A DNA stretch of 41,815 bases from Psychromonas sp. MB-3u-54 (lineage in GTDB: Bacteria > Pseudomonadota > Gammaproteobacteria > Enterobacterales > Psychromonadaceae): assembly GCF_002836415.1 (NCBI RefSeq), contig NZ_PJBP01000128.1, positions 1 to 41,815 of the forward strand. The letters run 5' to 3'. The notes under the pieces were generated by a model that ran no database searches, was not told the DNA's origin, and worked only from the letters and a program-made list of their open reading frames with translations. Positions within the stretch are counted from its first letter, which is position 1, and every line of letters starts with the position of its first letter. The position numbers were made by a program, and so were the translations under genes. This document shows positions 7,457 to 17,380 of this stretch, piece after piece.

Positions 7457-8722
7457 ATGATTAATACCGTTATTAAAAAGTATCAGACACTTTTTTCAGA
7501 TCAAGCATTAGCAACAGATATGTCAGTTATCTCAGTGCTGTTAATACTTATTCTGATCTCGGTGGTAGCTAATTATATCACCAAAAAAATAATAACTGTT
7601 TTTGTTAAAAAATTTATTGATAAGACTAAAAGTCAATGGGATAACACTTTTTACGACTGTCATGTATTCACCCGTTTGTCTCATCTAATGCCAATATTGG
7701 TCTTTAGTGTGGCTTCAAAAATCATTTTTCCGGCAGATGATTACCCGCTTCTGTTGGATAACCTTTCTAAGTTTACTTCGCTGTATTTGATTATTGCCTT
7801 TGCCCTTGTTATTCATAGTCTGCTAGCTGCATTTGATGCTATTTACCGTACCTACAAAATGTCCAAGCAACGTCCAATCAACAATTATATTCAAGTTCTC
7901 AAAATTATTCTGTGGATTTTTACAACGGTCGCCGCCATCTCACTTCTGCTGAGCAAGGATCTTTGGGCATTATTTTTAGGCATGAGCGGGATGATGGCGA
8001 TCATTATGCTCGTCTTTAAAGACACTCTCCTTGGCCTGGTGGCCGGAATGCAGATTACTGCCAATGATATGTTACGTATTGATGACTGGTTGGAAATGCC
8101 AAGTCGTAATGCGGATGGTGACGTGATTGATATAACCCTTAATACGGTTAAGGTCAGAAACTGGGATAAAACTATCACCACTATTCCTACCCATGCTTTG
8201 ATGTCCGAGTCGTTCAAAAATTGGCGGGGAATGACCGAGTCGGGAGGGCGCCGAATCAAGCGTTCTATCTCAATTGATATGACATCGGTCAAATTTTGTG
8301 ATCAAGAAATACTTCAGTCTTTTATGAAAATTGAGCTTCTTAAAGATTATTTACTTAACAAACAACAAGAAATAGAGACTTACAATAAAGAAACAGGAAA
8401 CGATTTAAGTAACCTTGCTAATGGCAGGCGGCTCACTAATATAGGTACCTTCAGGGCATATCTATCCGCTTATTTGAAAAAAAATCCTAAAATACATCAA
8501 GATTTTACTTTTATGGTGAGGCAGTTGGCACCAAGTTCTACGGGCGTACCCATTGAAATTTACGTTTTTAGTAACGATCAGGACTGGGTTAATTATGAGG
8601 GAATTCAAGCGGATATTTTTGACCATATTTTAGCTGTTATTCCTGAGTTTGGCCTGAGAGTTTTTCAGGATCCTATTGGTTCTGATTTTGAAAAAGCGTT
8701 CGGTCGATCCGCTAATAATTAA
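7457..8722 (+). CDS. YbdG/MscM-type mechanosensitive channel (MscS family)
   Basis: 421 aa from the ATG at 7457. An in-frame TTG at 7430 exists, but the ATG has the AAAGGA ribosome site 8 bases upstream. The length matches E. coli YbdG (415 aa). About five membrane segments (residues 20-200) are followed by the MscS beta domain: KDTLLGLVAGMQI pore-helix end, DDWLEMPSRNADGDV, and VRNWDKTITTIPTHAL. The C-terminal part (VPIEIYVFSNDQDWVNYE) is typical of YbdG. Such channels release solutes on osmotic downshock. It is a single-gene unit. Confidence 0.85.
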   Translation: MINTVIKKYQTLFSDQALATDMSVISVLLILILISVVANYITKKIITVFVKKFIDKTKSQWDNTFYDCHVFTRLSHLMPILVFSVASKIIFPADDYPLLLDNLSKFTSLYLIIAFALVIHSLLAAFDAIYRTYKMSKQRPINNYIQVLKIILWIFTTVAAISLLLSKDLWALFLGMSGMMAIIMLVFKDTLLGLVAGMQITANDMLRIDDWLEMPSRNADGDVIDITLNTVKVRNWDKTITTIPTHALMSESFKNWRGMTESGGRRIKRSISIDMTSVKFCDQEILQSFMKIELLKDYLLNKQQEIETYNKETGNDLSNLANGRRLTNIGTFRAYLSAYLKKNPKIHQDFTFMVRQLAPSSTGVPIEIYVFSNDQDWVNYEGIQADIFDHILAVIPEFGLRVFQDPIGSDFEKAFGRSANN

Positions 8723-9035
8723 GTAATGCGATACTCGTTTTGCGCCTTTGCCGGCGCATTATTAACTAACACCATTCAACTTGCTAAGTCTTGCCGACAT
8801 TTTTTCCTCAGTATGAATTCTACCCTTAATTAAAAAGCGGCTATCCTCAAAGCAACAATTTAAGTCTTTTGGGCTGTTTTACAATAAGTATTTCTTTTGC
8901 TATCGGGCAACTATTTTGCATTTTTATCAATCGCACTCATACTTAATAAACAGCTTAATAGTTAATAATTAATTCACCTTAAATTACTTTTTAAAACAGA
9001 GCGAGATCTATTTTCTGCTTATAGGCTAAGAGGCA
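8723..9035. other. Intergenic region with a weak terminator hairpin
   Basis: 313 bp without a gene. TGCGCC/GGCGCA form a 6-bp GC stem at 8741-8758 followed by TTATT, a possible weak terminator for the channel gene. The rest is AT-rich and presumably holds the promoter of ppdK. No operator was recognised. Confidence 0.4.
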
Positions 9036-9041
9036 ATGATC

Positions 9042-11702
9042 ATGGCAAAATATGTTTATTTATTTACTAAAGGCCAAGCTGACGGTGATCGCTCGCAACG
9101 CGAATTACTCGGTGGAAAGGGGGCTAATCTCGCTGAAATGGCTGCAATCGGGATGCCCGTTCCCTCCGGGTTCACCTTAACAACCGAAGTCTGCAAGTCA
9201 TTTTATCAACACGATCGTCATTATCCTGAAGGCGTGGAGTCGCAAGTGAATGGGGCACTTAAAAAGCTTGAGCAACAGATGGCGAAAGGTTTTGGTGATC
9301 CGGTTAACCCCTTATTATTATCGGTACGTTCCGGTGCTCCCACCTCTATGCCCGGCATGATGGACACCGTACTTAATTTGGGGCTCAACGACCAGACGGT
9401 GCAGGGACTTATTAACTTGAGTGGTGATCCGCGTTTTGCCTATGACTCCTATCGGCGCTTTATTCAGATGTACGCTAACGTTGTCAAGGGAGTGGATGGT
9501 GATGTTTTTGAAAAGTTATTAGAGGATAAAAAACGCGCGAAAGATATTCAAAATGATAATGAGTTGAGTGCCGAAGACTTGCAGCAGTTAATCGCTGCAT
9601 TCAAAGCCAGTTATCGGCAAGTGCTTGGCCTTGATTTTCCAACTGATCCGCAGCAGCAACTTTGGGAAGCTATTAGTGCTGTCTTTGGATCCTGGATGAA
9701 TCAGCGAGCGGTCACTTATCGCCGACTAAATAATATCCCCTCCCACTGGGGAACAGCGGTCAATGTGCAGGCCATGGTCTTTGGTAATATGGGTAATGAT
9801 TGTGCGACCGGCGTTGCATTTACACGCGATCCCTCAACGGGAGAAAATTATTTTTATGGTGAGTTTTTAGTCAATGCTCAGGGTGAAGATGTTGTTGCCG
9901 GTATTCGCACACCGCAACCTATTAATAAGGCTAAATATAAACCGGGCGACCTGCCGGCATTAGAAGATGTTTTGCCGGCGTGTTACGCACAACTATTGGA
10001 TCACCGTAATACTCTGGAAAAACATTTTCGTGATATGCAGGATCTTGAGTTCACTATCGAATCCGGCAAGCTGTATATGCTGCAAACCCGAACAGGTAAA
10101 AGAACAGCACAAGCTGCAATCCGGATTGCTGTGGAAATGGTTGCTGAGAAGCTGATCGACAAACGCGAGGCAGTATTAAGAGTCTTACCGGAGCAACTAG
10201 AGCAATTACTGCACCCCTCGATTGATCCCTCCGTGAACAAAAATATAATCGCTAAGGGCTTACCTGCATCCCCTGGTGCTTGTAGCGGCAAGGTGGTCTT
10301 TAATGCCGATGAAGCTGAACAACAAAACAGATTGAAAGAGAAAGTCATCCTGGTTCGGATTGAAACCAGTCCTGAAGATATTCATGGTATGAACGCTGCA
10401 CAGGGCATTCTAACCTCGCGCGGCGGCATGACATCACATGCGGCGGTTGTCGCTCGGGGTATGGGTAAAAGCTGCGTCGCAGGTTGTGGAGATCTGCATA
10501 TCGATTACGAAAAACAGGTAATGGTGACTAAGTCAGGACATACCATCAAGCGCGGGGATATTATTACTCTGGACGGAGCAGCCGGTGAGGTTATTCTTGG
10601 CGATGTCCCAAAAGTGCAACCAGCGGTCAGTGGCGATTTTGGCACCTTAATGAGTTGGGCCGACACCTTCCGCACCCTGCAAGTAAGAGCCAATGCCGAC
10701 ACTCCCCATGATGCCAAGGTTGCGCGAGAGTTCGGCGCAGAGGGGATAGGTTTGTGTCGTACTGAACATATGTTTTTCGACGTTAAACGGATCCAAGCGG
10801 TGCGTGAAATGATTGTGTCCACCGATTTAGAAGGTCGGGAAAGGGCGCTTTCGAAAATCATGCCGATGCAGAAAAATGACTTTATCGGACTGTTCCGGGA
10901 GATGCGAGGAGTGCCTGTCACTATTCGCTTACTGGATCCTCCATTGCACGAATTTTTACCACAGAATGATGATGATATCGCCGATCTTGCGGCCCTTGCC
11001 GGCATGCGTTTTTCGGAAGTTAAAGCGCATGTTGAAGAGCTGCATGAATTTAATCCGATGCTCGGTCATCGTGGTTGTCGACTCGGTCTCACTTATCCGG
11101 AGGTTTACGATATGCAGGTTCGAGCGATCATGGAAGCCGCTTGTGAACTGGTTAAAAATGAGCATTATGAAATTGTTCCGGAGATCATGATCCCGCTGGT
11201 GGCTGATGTAAACGAATTGAAGGTTCTGCGCGAAAAAGCGGTCCAAGTGGCAGAAAAGGTAATGGCCGCTTATGGCGTTAAAGTCGACTACCAAATCGGC
11301 ACTATGATTGAATTGCCACGGGCCGCCTTATTGGCTGATCTGATTGCCCTGCAAGCTGACTTCTTTTCCTTTGGCACTAATGATCTAACCCAGACCACCT
11401 ATGGTTTGTCGCGCGATGATGCCGGTCGATTTTTACCTTATTATATAGAAAATGGGCTATTTTTAAGCGATCCCTTTATTACATTGGATCGTGCCGGCGT
11501 TGGCCAACTAGTGAAAATGGGCACTGAAAAGGGCAGGCAGACCCGACCCGGTTTGAAAGTTGGTATCTGCGGTGAGCATGGAGGAGAGCCTTCGAGTGTT
11601 GAATTTTGTCATCAAATTGGTCTGGATTATGTTTCCTGTTCGCCATACCGGGTGCCCATTGCGCGCTTGGCAGCTGCCCATGCAGCTTTAATAAATGAAT
11701 AG
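9042..11702 (+). CDS. ppdK: Pyruvate, phosphate dikinase
   Basis: 886 aa from the ATG at 9042. An ATG two codons earlier (9036) sits only two bases after the AGAGG ribosome site, so 9042 is preferred. The enzyme interconverts pyruvate + ATP + Pi and PEP + AMP + PPi. The ATP-grasp N-domain (GGKGANLAEMAAIGMPVPSG), the phosphohistidine domain GGMTSHAAVVARGMG with swivelling His466, and the PEP-binding TIM barrel (GLCRTEHMFF; GTNDLTQTTYGLSRDD; catalytic Cys843 in CGEHGGEPSS) are all intact. The length fits the family (about 880 aa). No DUF299-type regulatory protein gene is adjacent. PPDK in a gammaproteobacterium suggests reversible glycolytic flux or pyrophosphate use. Confidence 0.95.
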   Translation: MAKYVYLFTKGQADGDRSQRELLGGKGANLAEMAAIGMPVPSGFTLTTEVCKSFYQHDRHYPEGVESQVNGALKKLEQQMAKGFGDPVNPLLLSVRSGAPTSMPGMMDTVLNLGLNDQTVQGLINLSGDPRFAYDSYRRFIQMYANVVKGVDGDVFEKLLEDKKRAKDIQNDNELSAEDLQQLIAAFKASYRQVLGLDFPTDPQQQLWEAISAVFGSWMNQRAVTYRRLNNIPSHWGTAVNVQAMVFGNMGNDCATGVAFTRDPSTGENYFYGEFLVNAQGEDVVAGIRTPQPINKAKYKPGDLPALEDVLPACYAQLLDHRNTLEKHFRDMQDLEFTIESGKLYMLQTRTGKRTAQAAIRIAVEMVAEKLIDKREAVLRVLPEQLEQLLHPSIDPSVNKNIIAKGLPASPGACSGKVVFNADEAEQQNRLKEKVILVRIETSPEDIHGMNAAQGILTSRGGMTSHAAVVARGMGKSCVAGCGDLHIDYEKQVMVTKSGHTIKRGDIITLDGAAGEVILGDVPKVQPAVSGDFGTLMSWADTFRTLQVRANADTPHDAKVAREFGAEGIGLCRTEHMFFDVKRIQAVREMIVSTDLEGRERALSKIMPMQKNDFIGLFREMRGVPVTIRLLDPPLHEFLPQNDDDIADLAALAGMRFSEVKAHVEELHEFNPMLGHRGCRLGLTYPEVYDMQVRAIMEAACELVKNEHYEIVPEIMIPLVADVNELKVLREKAVQVAEKVMAAYGVKVDYQIGTMIELPRAALLADLIALQADFFSFGTNDLTQTTYGLSRDDAGRFLPYYIENGLFLSDPFITLDRAGVGQLVKMGTEKGRQTRPGLKVGICGEHGGEPSSVEFCHQIGLDYVSCSPYRVPIARLAAAHAALINE

Positions 11703-11759
11703 TAAATAGTCAATCACCTAAACTTAAACGTTTGGTAATCTCTTTATCCGGCGTTTTTT

Positions 11760-14435
11760 GTGACAGTACTGAAGGCAACAATTGATATGTATATAGACGC
11801 TAAAGAACAGGGTCTCAGCTCAGTCGATGCGGCTCAGCGATTGCAGGAGTATGGAGAGAATCGTCTTCCCTCCTCAAAGCCCAGCAGTCTCATTCTTATC
11901 TTTATTAAACAATTTCTGAGCCCCTTTATTTATATTTTATGTGTTGCTGCGATTGTATCCTTTATGGTTAAACAGCTACCCAGTGCCGTTTTTATTATAA
12001 CGGTGTTATTTATTAACGCCATTATAGGCACTATTCAAGAGTATTCCGCACAAAAATCAGCCCATGCACTTAAGCAGATGATCAAAGGCTCAGCCCACGT
12101 TATTCGCGATGGTAATGCGCAGACCATTAACGCTGAATGTGTTGTCCCGGGGGATTTGCTGCTTTTATTTTCCGGGGATAAAGTCGCTGCCGATATTGAA
12201 CTGCTTGCAGCACAGGATCTTGCTGTTGATGAATCTATGCTCACTGGAGAATCTTTAGCCGTCGCTAAAAACACTCACACCAAAGTGAAAAAAGGGGCTC
12301 CCATTAGTGATCAATTTAACCGCTGTTTTGCCGGCAGCATAGTTACCCACGGACGGGCACAGGGAATCGTTATCAATACCGGTCTTAATACAGAGATAGG
12401 CAATATTGCCACTCATGTTTCTGCGCAAAGGATTTCTGAACCACCTTTATTAATACGGATGCGAAAATTTACCTATAAAGTGGCTTTTGCCATTATTATC
12501 TCAATACTTATGTTGATTTTTTTGATGCTGCTGATCGGGGGATACGAAACAGATATCATGGTTATGATGGCGATAGGGCTTGCTGTATCTACTATCCCCG
12601 AAGGTTTACCTGCAGCGTTAACGGTTGCTTTAGCTATCGGTATGAGGCGCATGGTGAAGCACCATGTGATCATTCGTAAATTAGTCGCAGTGGAAGCCTT
12701 AGGCTCTTGTACTTTTATCTGCTCAGACAAAACCGGTACCTTAACAGTCAATGAGCTAACCATTCAGCAGGTTGTTTTGCCGGAGGGTGATATTTATAAG
12801 GTCTCAGGACAAGGTGTTGCTGATGGTACAATAGAAGGTGAGAATATCATGCAGCTTCGGGAGCTTTGTATTACCGGGGTATTAGCCAATGAAAGCCATT
12901 TAGATTATTCGGGCGGTGAGTGGGCATCGGACGGCGATATTGTTGATATTGCTTTTTTAGTGTTAGCCAAAAAATTAGGTCTTTCTGTCTCCGATATTAG
13001 AAAACAGCAAAAACAACTTGAAATTATTCCCTATGAGTCTGAAAAAGCATTTGGCGGCAGTTTAAATCTGAATCAGGAACAACCCTGTCTTTATGTAAAA
13101 GGCAGTCCGGAAAAAATGCTGGAATTATCAACTCATATGCATTCCCCATCAGGGACGATACCTATCGATCACAAAAAAATACAGGCTCAGTTTGAACAAT
13201 TGGCGGGAAAAGGATTTCGCATTATTGCCCTGGCGATACGGCAAATTCCAACGGCTAAAAATGCACTGGATCACCTCGAAGGAATGACCTTTTTGGGCAT
13301 GGTTGCAATGATCGATCCGGTTCGACCTGAAGCAAAAGAGGCTATCAAAAAATGCCAAACGGGTGGAATAGAAGTTGCAATGCTCACCGGAGATCACCCT
13401 GCCACGGCATTGGCGATAGCGATTGAACTGGGGCTGGCATCGCTTCAAAGTCAGGTTGTTACCGGGCCAATGATAAAAGAAGCGCAAAAGATAAGTACGC
13501 AAAATTTTGATGATCTTATTCGTTCCGTCCGAGTATTTGCGCGCATCGAGCCGACTCAAAAAGAGATGATTGTTGATAGTTTTATGCGCGCGGGGCATTT
13601 TGTTGCGGTGACCGGAGATGGGGTTAATGATGCTCCGGCAATGCGGCGGGCGAATGCCGGTATTGCCATGGGGAAAAAGGGCACCGATGTCGCCAAAGAG
13701 GTCGCAGATTTAATTATCACCGATGATAATTTTTCCTCCATTGTCAACGGCATTGAACAGGGGCGAATTGTGTATAACAATATTCGCAAAGTCATCGCAT
13801 TATTAATCGCCACCGGTTTTTCAGCCCTGTTATTGTTTTTTCTGACCGTATTAAGCGGCTTACCTATGCCGTTAACCGCCATCCAATTATTGTGGCTTAA
13901 TTTAATTGCCAATGGCGTACAGGATGTTGCATTAGCCTTTGAACCTAAAGAGGGAAATGAGTTAACGGAGCCGCCAAGAAAACCCAGTGAACCGATATTT
14001 GAGCGCGGCATCATTGAGCATGTAGTGGTTAATGGCACGGTGATGGGAGTACTCGCTTTTACTACTTTTTTCTATTTAATTAAAATGGAAACCGATCTGC
14101 ACAATGCACGTAATATGACCTTAATGTTAATGGTGTTGTTTGGTAATATTCATGTTCTTTCCAGCCGATCAGAAAAAAAATCACTTTTCAGTCTGCCATT
14201 ATTTTCCAATCCATTTTTAATATTAGCTGTCCCCATTGCGCAACTTATTCATATCGGCGCAATGTATACACCGGTACTGAATAATGTACTGCAAATCCAG
14301 CCCATTACAGTTGCGCAGTGGGGGGGATTATTATCCGTTGCTTGTACCCTGTTTTTTGCGGAGGAGGTGCATAAATATTTTTTAAGAAAAAAAACCGTAA
14401 GAAATAAAAATCAACAAAAAAGCAGCAGATCTTGA
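11760..14435 (+). CDS. P2-type cation-transporting ATPase
   Basis: 891 aa from a GTG at 11760; an ATG at 11787 is an alternative with a somewhat distant AAGG. It contains the cation-ATPase N-terminal domain (SVDAAQRLQEYGENRLP), actuator loop LTGES, phosphorylation motif CSDKTGTLT (Asp323), and hinge TGDGVNDAPAMRRA, with about ten membrane segments. TM4 has PEGLP (from residue 280), as in Ca2+ pumps. TM6 reads NLIANGVQDVALAFEP (residues 714-729), which lacks the T-D pair that binds Ca2+ in SERCA and has an Asp at 722 instead. It is probably a cation efflux pump, but the ion cannot be assigned. It lies 57 bp after ppdK. Confidence 0.85.
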   Translation: MTVLKATIDMYIDAKEQGLSSVDAAQRLQEYGENRLPSSKPSSLILIFIKQFLSPFIYILCVAAIVSFMVKQLPSAVFIITVLFINAIIGTIQEYSAQKSAHALKQMIKGSAHVIRDGNAQTINAECVVPGDLLLLFSGDKVAADIELLAAQDLAVDESMLTGESLAVAKNTHTKVKKGAPISDQFNRCFAGSIVTHGRAQGIVINTGLNTEIGNIATHVSAQRISEPPLLIRMRKFTYKVAFAIIISILMLIFLMLLIGGYETDIMVMMAIGLAVSTIPEGLPAALTVALAIGMRRMVKHHVIIRKLVAVEALGSCTFICSDKTGTLTVNELTIQQVVLPEGDIYKVSGQGVADGTIEGENIMQLRELCITGVLANESHLDYSGGEWASDGDIVDIAFLVLAKKLGLSVSDIRKQQKQLEIIPYESEKAFGGSLNLNQEQPCLYVKGSPEKMLELSTHMHSPSGTIPIDHKKIQAQFEQLAGKGFRIIALAIRQIPTAKNALDHLEGMTFLGMVAMIDPVRPEAKEAIKKCQTGGIEVAMLTGDHPATALAIAIELGLASLQSQVVTGPMIKEAQKISTQNFDDLIRSVRVFARIEPTQKEMIVDSFMRAGHFVAVTGDGVNDAPAMRRANAGIAMGKKGTDVAKEVADLIITDDNFSSIVNGIEQGRIVYNNIRKVIALLIATGFSALLLFFLTVLSGLPMPLTAIQLLWLNLIANGVQDVALAFEPKEGNELTEPPRKPSEPIFERGIIEHVVVNGTVMGVLAFTTFFYLIKMETDLHNARNMTLMLMVLFGNIHVLSSRSEKKSLFSLPLFSNPFLILAVPIAQLIHIGAMYTPVLNNVLQIQPITVAQWGGLLSVACTLFFAEEVHKYFLRKKTVRNKNQQKSSRS

Positions 14436-14594
14436 ATCGCAGTTATTATAAAATAGGAAAGTGCGAGTTCTGCTAAGTAAGGCTTCAACCTGGCTTGTGA
14501 TCTTCCCATAACAAGTTTTATTAACGGCTAATTTAAAATATTCTAGAGGAATAATTTTTCTGATGTAAAATACAAAGGCTAATAAAGCGCCTTT

Positions 14595-14915
14595 ATACCC
14601 ATGATACTTCAAGATGCAAAGTCAGCAAGGAAAATTGTACTGAGATGCTAGGCATAAAATTGAAGTATCGTTATCCTAGATAGCGATTTTATAACAACGC
14701 AGATTGGCACAATTTGCCTTGCCCTACGGGGCGCAAGTTCGAAACCAGCGCTGCGTTGCCCCCATCGAAAGGGAATAATCATTTAAGATGTAAATGCTTG
14801 CATTTACATCTACCGCTAGAGGATTAACGCAGTTAATCGCTCGAAAGGTCATGTTGCGTCTTGCTCTGATCGAAGACCTTGCGCCTGACAAAGCATTTTG
14901 AAGTAACATGGGTAT
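14595..14915 (+). mobile_element. MITE-like element, copy A (321 bp)
   Basis: The ends are inverted repeats of about 23 bp: ATACCCATGATACTTCAAG on the left and the complement of AACATGGGTAT on the right. Copy B lies in opposite orientation at 18292-18552 and matches almost throughout. Copy A carries about 60 extra bases near 14785-14850, including a 12-bp perfect palindrome (AGATGTAAATGC and complement). The flanks are TA-rich (TTTAT/ATATC), compatible with a TA target. There is no transposase frame, so it is non-autonomous. Confidence 0.85.
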
Positions 14916-15163
14916 ATATCTGTCGATGACTTAAACTCGATACTGTCGTTTTTATGGATGACATTTGACTTACTTGCGGCCTAAAAAATAGTATCTTCCC
15001 CTATCGCTTGATCCAATTAATATATCTTATTGGTATCAAAGGCTGTAAAATTGCATGCCATCATTTAAAATGAACAGCGGCGGAGCGGGTTAGAGGCACC
15101 CTTAGTGAATCTATTGGTTTTACAGAATTAATTAGCGGTTTAAAATTTTTAACGGGAATATGA
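14916..15163. other. Leader of the VanZ-like gene with an inverted repeat
   Basis: An imperfect inverted repeat at about 15008-15041 (TTGATCCAATTAA ... TTATTGGTATCAA, 6-bp centre) is the only clear structure. It could be an operator or a remnant of a small repeat. No gene is seen. The 159 bp before copy A of the MITE (14436-14594) also holds nothing recognisable. Confidence 0.35.
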
Positions 15164-15535
15164 ATGATTATCTTATTAACAATAATGCGTAATTATTGGT
15201 TTGCCTGCACCATTTTCATGCTGACAGTGATTACGCTGCTGTCGTTCAACCTTAGTATTAATTTACCCTCCGTACCAGGTGGAGATAAAATGCATCATTT
15301 TATTGCCTATGCATTATTAATGTTTCCGGTCGCGTTGAAAAAACCTCAGCATTGGTTGCTCATTGCGTTATTCTTTCTTTGTTTAAGCGGCGGAATTGAG
15401 TTACTGCAACCTCTGGTTGGACGTACTAATGATTGGCTTGATCTTGTCGCAAATTGGAGCGGCATTATGTTCAGTATCCTATTCGCACAGTTAATACACA
15501 GAGTGTTTCCCTCTTTGATAAACCAAGATAGCTAA
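15164..15535 (+). CDS. VanZ-like membrane protein
   Basis: 123 aa with four predicted membrane segments. The conserved VanZ-type features are PGGDKMHHFIAYALL after the first helix and IELLQPLVGRTNDWLDLVAN before the last. The ATG at 15185 (MRNYWFACT) is an alternative start. Function in Gram-negatives is not established; VanZ is named for low-level teicoplanin resistance in enterococci. It faces ackA and shares a terminator with it. Confidence 0.7.
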   Translation: MIILLTIMRNYWFACTIFMLTVITLLSFNLSINLPSVPGGDKMHHFIAYALLMFPVALKKPQHWLLIALFFLCLSGGIELLQPLVGRTNDWLDLVANWSGIMFSILFAQLIHRVFPSLINQDS

Positions 15536-15538
15536 TGA

Positions 15539-15574
15539 AAAGCTTGTAATAACACTCGGGTTATTACAAGCTTT
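15539..15574. terminator. Bidirectional terminator between the VanZ-like gene and ackA
   Basis: A perfect 15-bp stem (15539-15553 with 15560-15574) and a 6-nt loop sit between two convergent genes. The arms end in AAA/TTT, giving short U-runs on both strands. Confidence 0.8.
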
Positions 15575-15594
15575 ATCGTCAATAAGAGCTGTAA

Positions 15595-16803
15595 TTAAGC
15601 GCTTACTAAGGCTAATGTATCACGGGCAATAACCCACTCTTCATTGGTTTGAATAACCATTGCGACCGTACTATCCTGTTCAGTAATAATGCCCTGATTC
15701 GATGATTTACCAAAGCGGTTTGCCAGGTTTTCTTGCGGGTTTACTTTAAAACCTAATAAACTTAAACGCGCCAGTGTTAGTTCACGTATTGGTGCTGAAT
15801 TCTCACCAATACCGCCGGTGAATACCACTGCGTCTAATCGCCCGTCTAATGCTGCCGTGTAGCTGGCTATATATTTAGCCAGACGGTAGCAGTATAGATC
15901 CATGGCACGTTTCGCTGCTGGATCCGTATCGTAGTTATCTTCAACAAAACGACAATCAGATGTTTTTTCAGTTAACCCTAATAATCCAGACTCTTTAGTC
16001 AGCATAGTATTTATTTCTGCCATGCTATAACCTAATTCATCATACAGGTGGAAGATAACGGCCGGATCAATGTCACCACAACGAGTCCCCATGACCAAAC
16101 CTTCTAAGGGTGTCATACCCATAGAAGTATCAACGGACTGACCGTTTTTAATCGCACAAACAGAGCCGCCGTTACCAAGGTGACAGTTAATAATATTTAA
16201 CTCTTCAACGGGTTTGTTTAATATTCCGGCAGCTTCAAGGCAGATGTAAAGGTGGCTGGTACCGTGCATGCCGTAACGACGGACACCATTTTCACGGTAA
16301 AGTTTGTAAGGTAGTGCATATAAAAACGCTTGTTCAGGCATGGTCTGGTGAAAAGCGGTATCAAATACGCCTACATTTGGCAGTCCGGAAAAAGCATGCT
16401 GTGCGGCACGGATACCAACGAGGTGAGCAGGATTATGTAAAGGCGCCAGCGACACGCAATCTTCAATGCCCTGAATCACTTGATCGGTGATCACTACAGA
16501 TTGAGTGAATTTTTCACCACCGTGTACGATACGATGACCAATTGCAAAGAGGTTTTCTTTTAATGCAGGTTGTTTGGACAGAATCTCATTGACAATATAG
16601 TTCAGAGCTTCTTCATGAGCTGCGCCAATACCTAAATCTGCACTTCCTTTCACGCCTTCCAATTTCCATTTCATGCGCGCATCATCCAGATGCAGGCATT
16701 CAGCAAGACCTGATAGTTTTTCTTCACCTGTTGACATGTCGATGATGGCAAACTTCAGTGAAGAACTGCCGCAGTTAAGTACAAGAATTAGCTTGTTGCT
16801 CAT
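15595..16803 (-). CDS. ackA: Acetate kinase
   Basis: 402 aa, the family length. It converts acetyl phosphate + ADP to acetate + ATP. All signatures are intact: [10 protein letters not shown] at the N-terminus, [59 protein letters not shown] and FTGGIGENS. The start has an upstream GGAAAT. The usual partner pta is not downstream: the gene ends at the bidirectional terminator, so ackA appears monocistronic. An hdfR-like regulator is divergent, 577 bp away. Confidence 0.95.
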   Translation of the reverse strand: MSNKLILVLNCGSSSLKFAIIDMSTGEEKLSGLAECLHLDDARMKWKLEGVKGSADLGIGAAHEEALNYIVNEILSKQPALKENLFAIGHRIVHGGEKFTQSVVITDQVIQGIEDCVSLAPLHNPAHLVGIRAAQHAFSGLPNVGVFDTAFHQTMPEQAFLYALPYKLYRENGVRRYGMHGTSHLYICLEAAGILNKPVEELNIINCHLGNGGSVCAIKNGQSVDTSMGMTPLEGLVMGTRCGDIDPAVIFHLYDELGYSMAEINTMLTKESGLLGLTEKTSDCRFVEDNYDTDPAAKRAMDLYCYRLAKYIASYTAALDGRLDAVVFTGGIGENSAPIRELTLARLSLLGFKVNPQENLANRFGKSSNQGIITEQDSTVAMVIQTNEEWVIARDTLALVSA

Positions 16804-17380
16804 GTATTATATTTCCTATTTATTGTGTAAAAAACAGTGGATCAGATTGATATTTTGTGGGTTTTTATAAAGGGTATATTGTCTATTTTTAGAAAATGCC
16901 GAATAGCCGAAAAACACCCTATTAAATAGCCTATATCAAAGGGTGCGTAGGATACAGGCGAAGTTGAAAGATAACAATATAGTTTTCATCAAGCTCGCTT
17001 TAGCATTAGATTTTAATCTCATTAAGCTAACTGTAAATTTTATGATTAAAGGCCTAACGTGATGATTTATTATGTGATAAATATTTGCCGTTGTTGTCGA
17101 GCAGCGGGATAATAAAAAGGCAATGGGTAAATACAACAAAACGCCAAAAAAAAGGTTAGTCGCTGCGGGACAACTTTGATTGCCTTTTACTGGGGTTATA
17201 TTTGCATTCCAATGACGCTTTATGCTGATTTTAACAGCGACTCTCAGCCTCTTTTTATCGGCCAGATTCAACCTTGAAAAGCCGCTGATTATTTTTAGTA
17301 TGCCCGCAATAATAGAGGTACAATAAATCATGATTTTGATTGTTTGATAAAAAAATTAATTAATTGAGAGTGACCAGTAA
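16804..17380. promoter_or_regulatory. Divergent ackA / hdfR-like intergenic region
   Basis: 577 bp between two divergently transcribed genes, so both promoters should lie here. No clear operator or terminator was recognised. A 131-codon reverse frame (16936-17331) has a composition rich in Ile, Lys, Arg and Ser, no ribosome site and no known motif, and is not called. Confidence 0.4.

Noticed and set aside
14724-14909. 61-codon reverse frame, and the related 80-codon reverse frame at 18338-18580
   Set aside because: Both lie wholly or mostly inside the MITE copies and are not conserved between the two copies as proteins.
16936-17331. 131-codon reverse frame between ackA and the hdfR-like gene
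   Set aside because: No ribosome site, no motif, and no resemblance to yfbV, the gene found near ackA in enterics.
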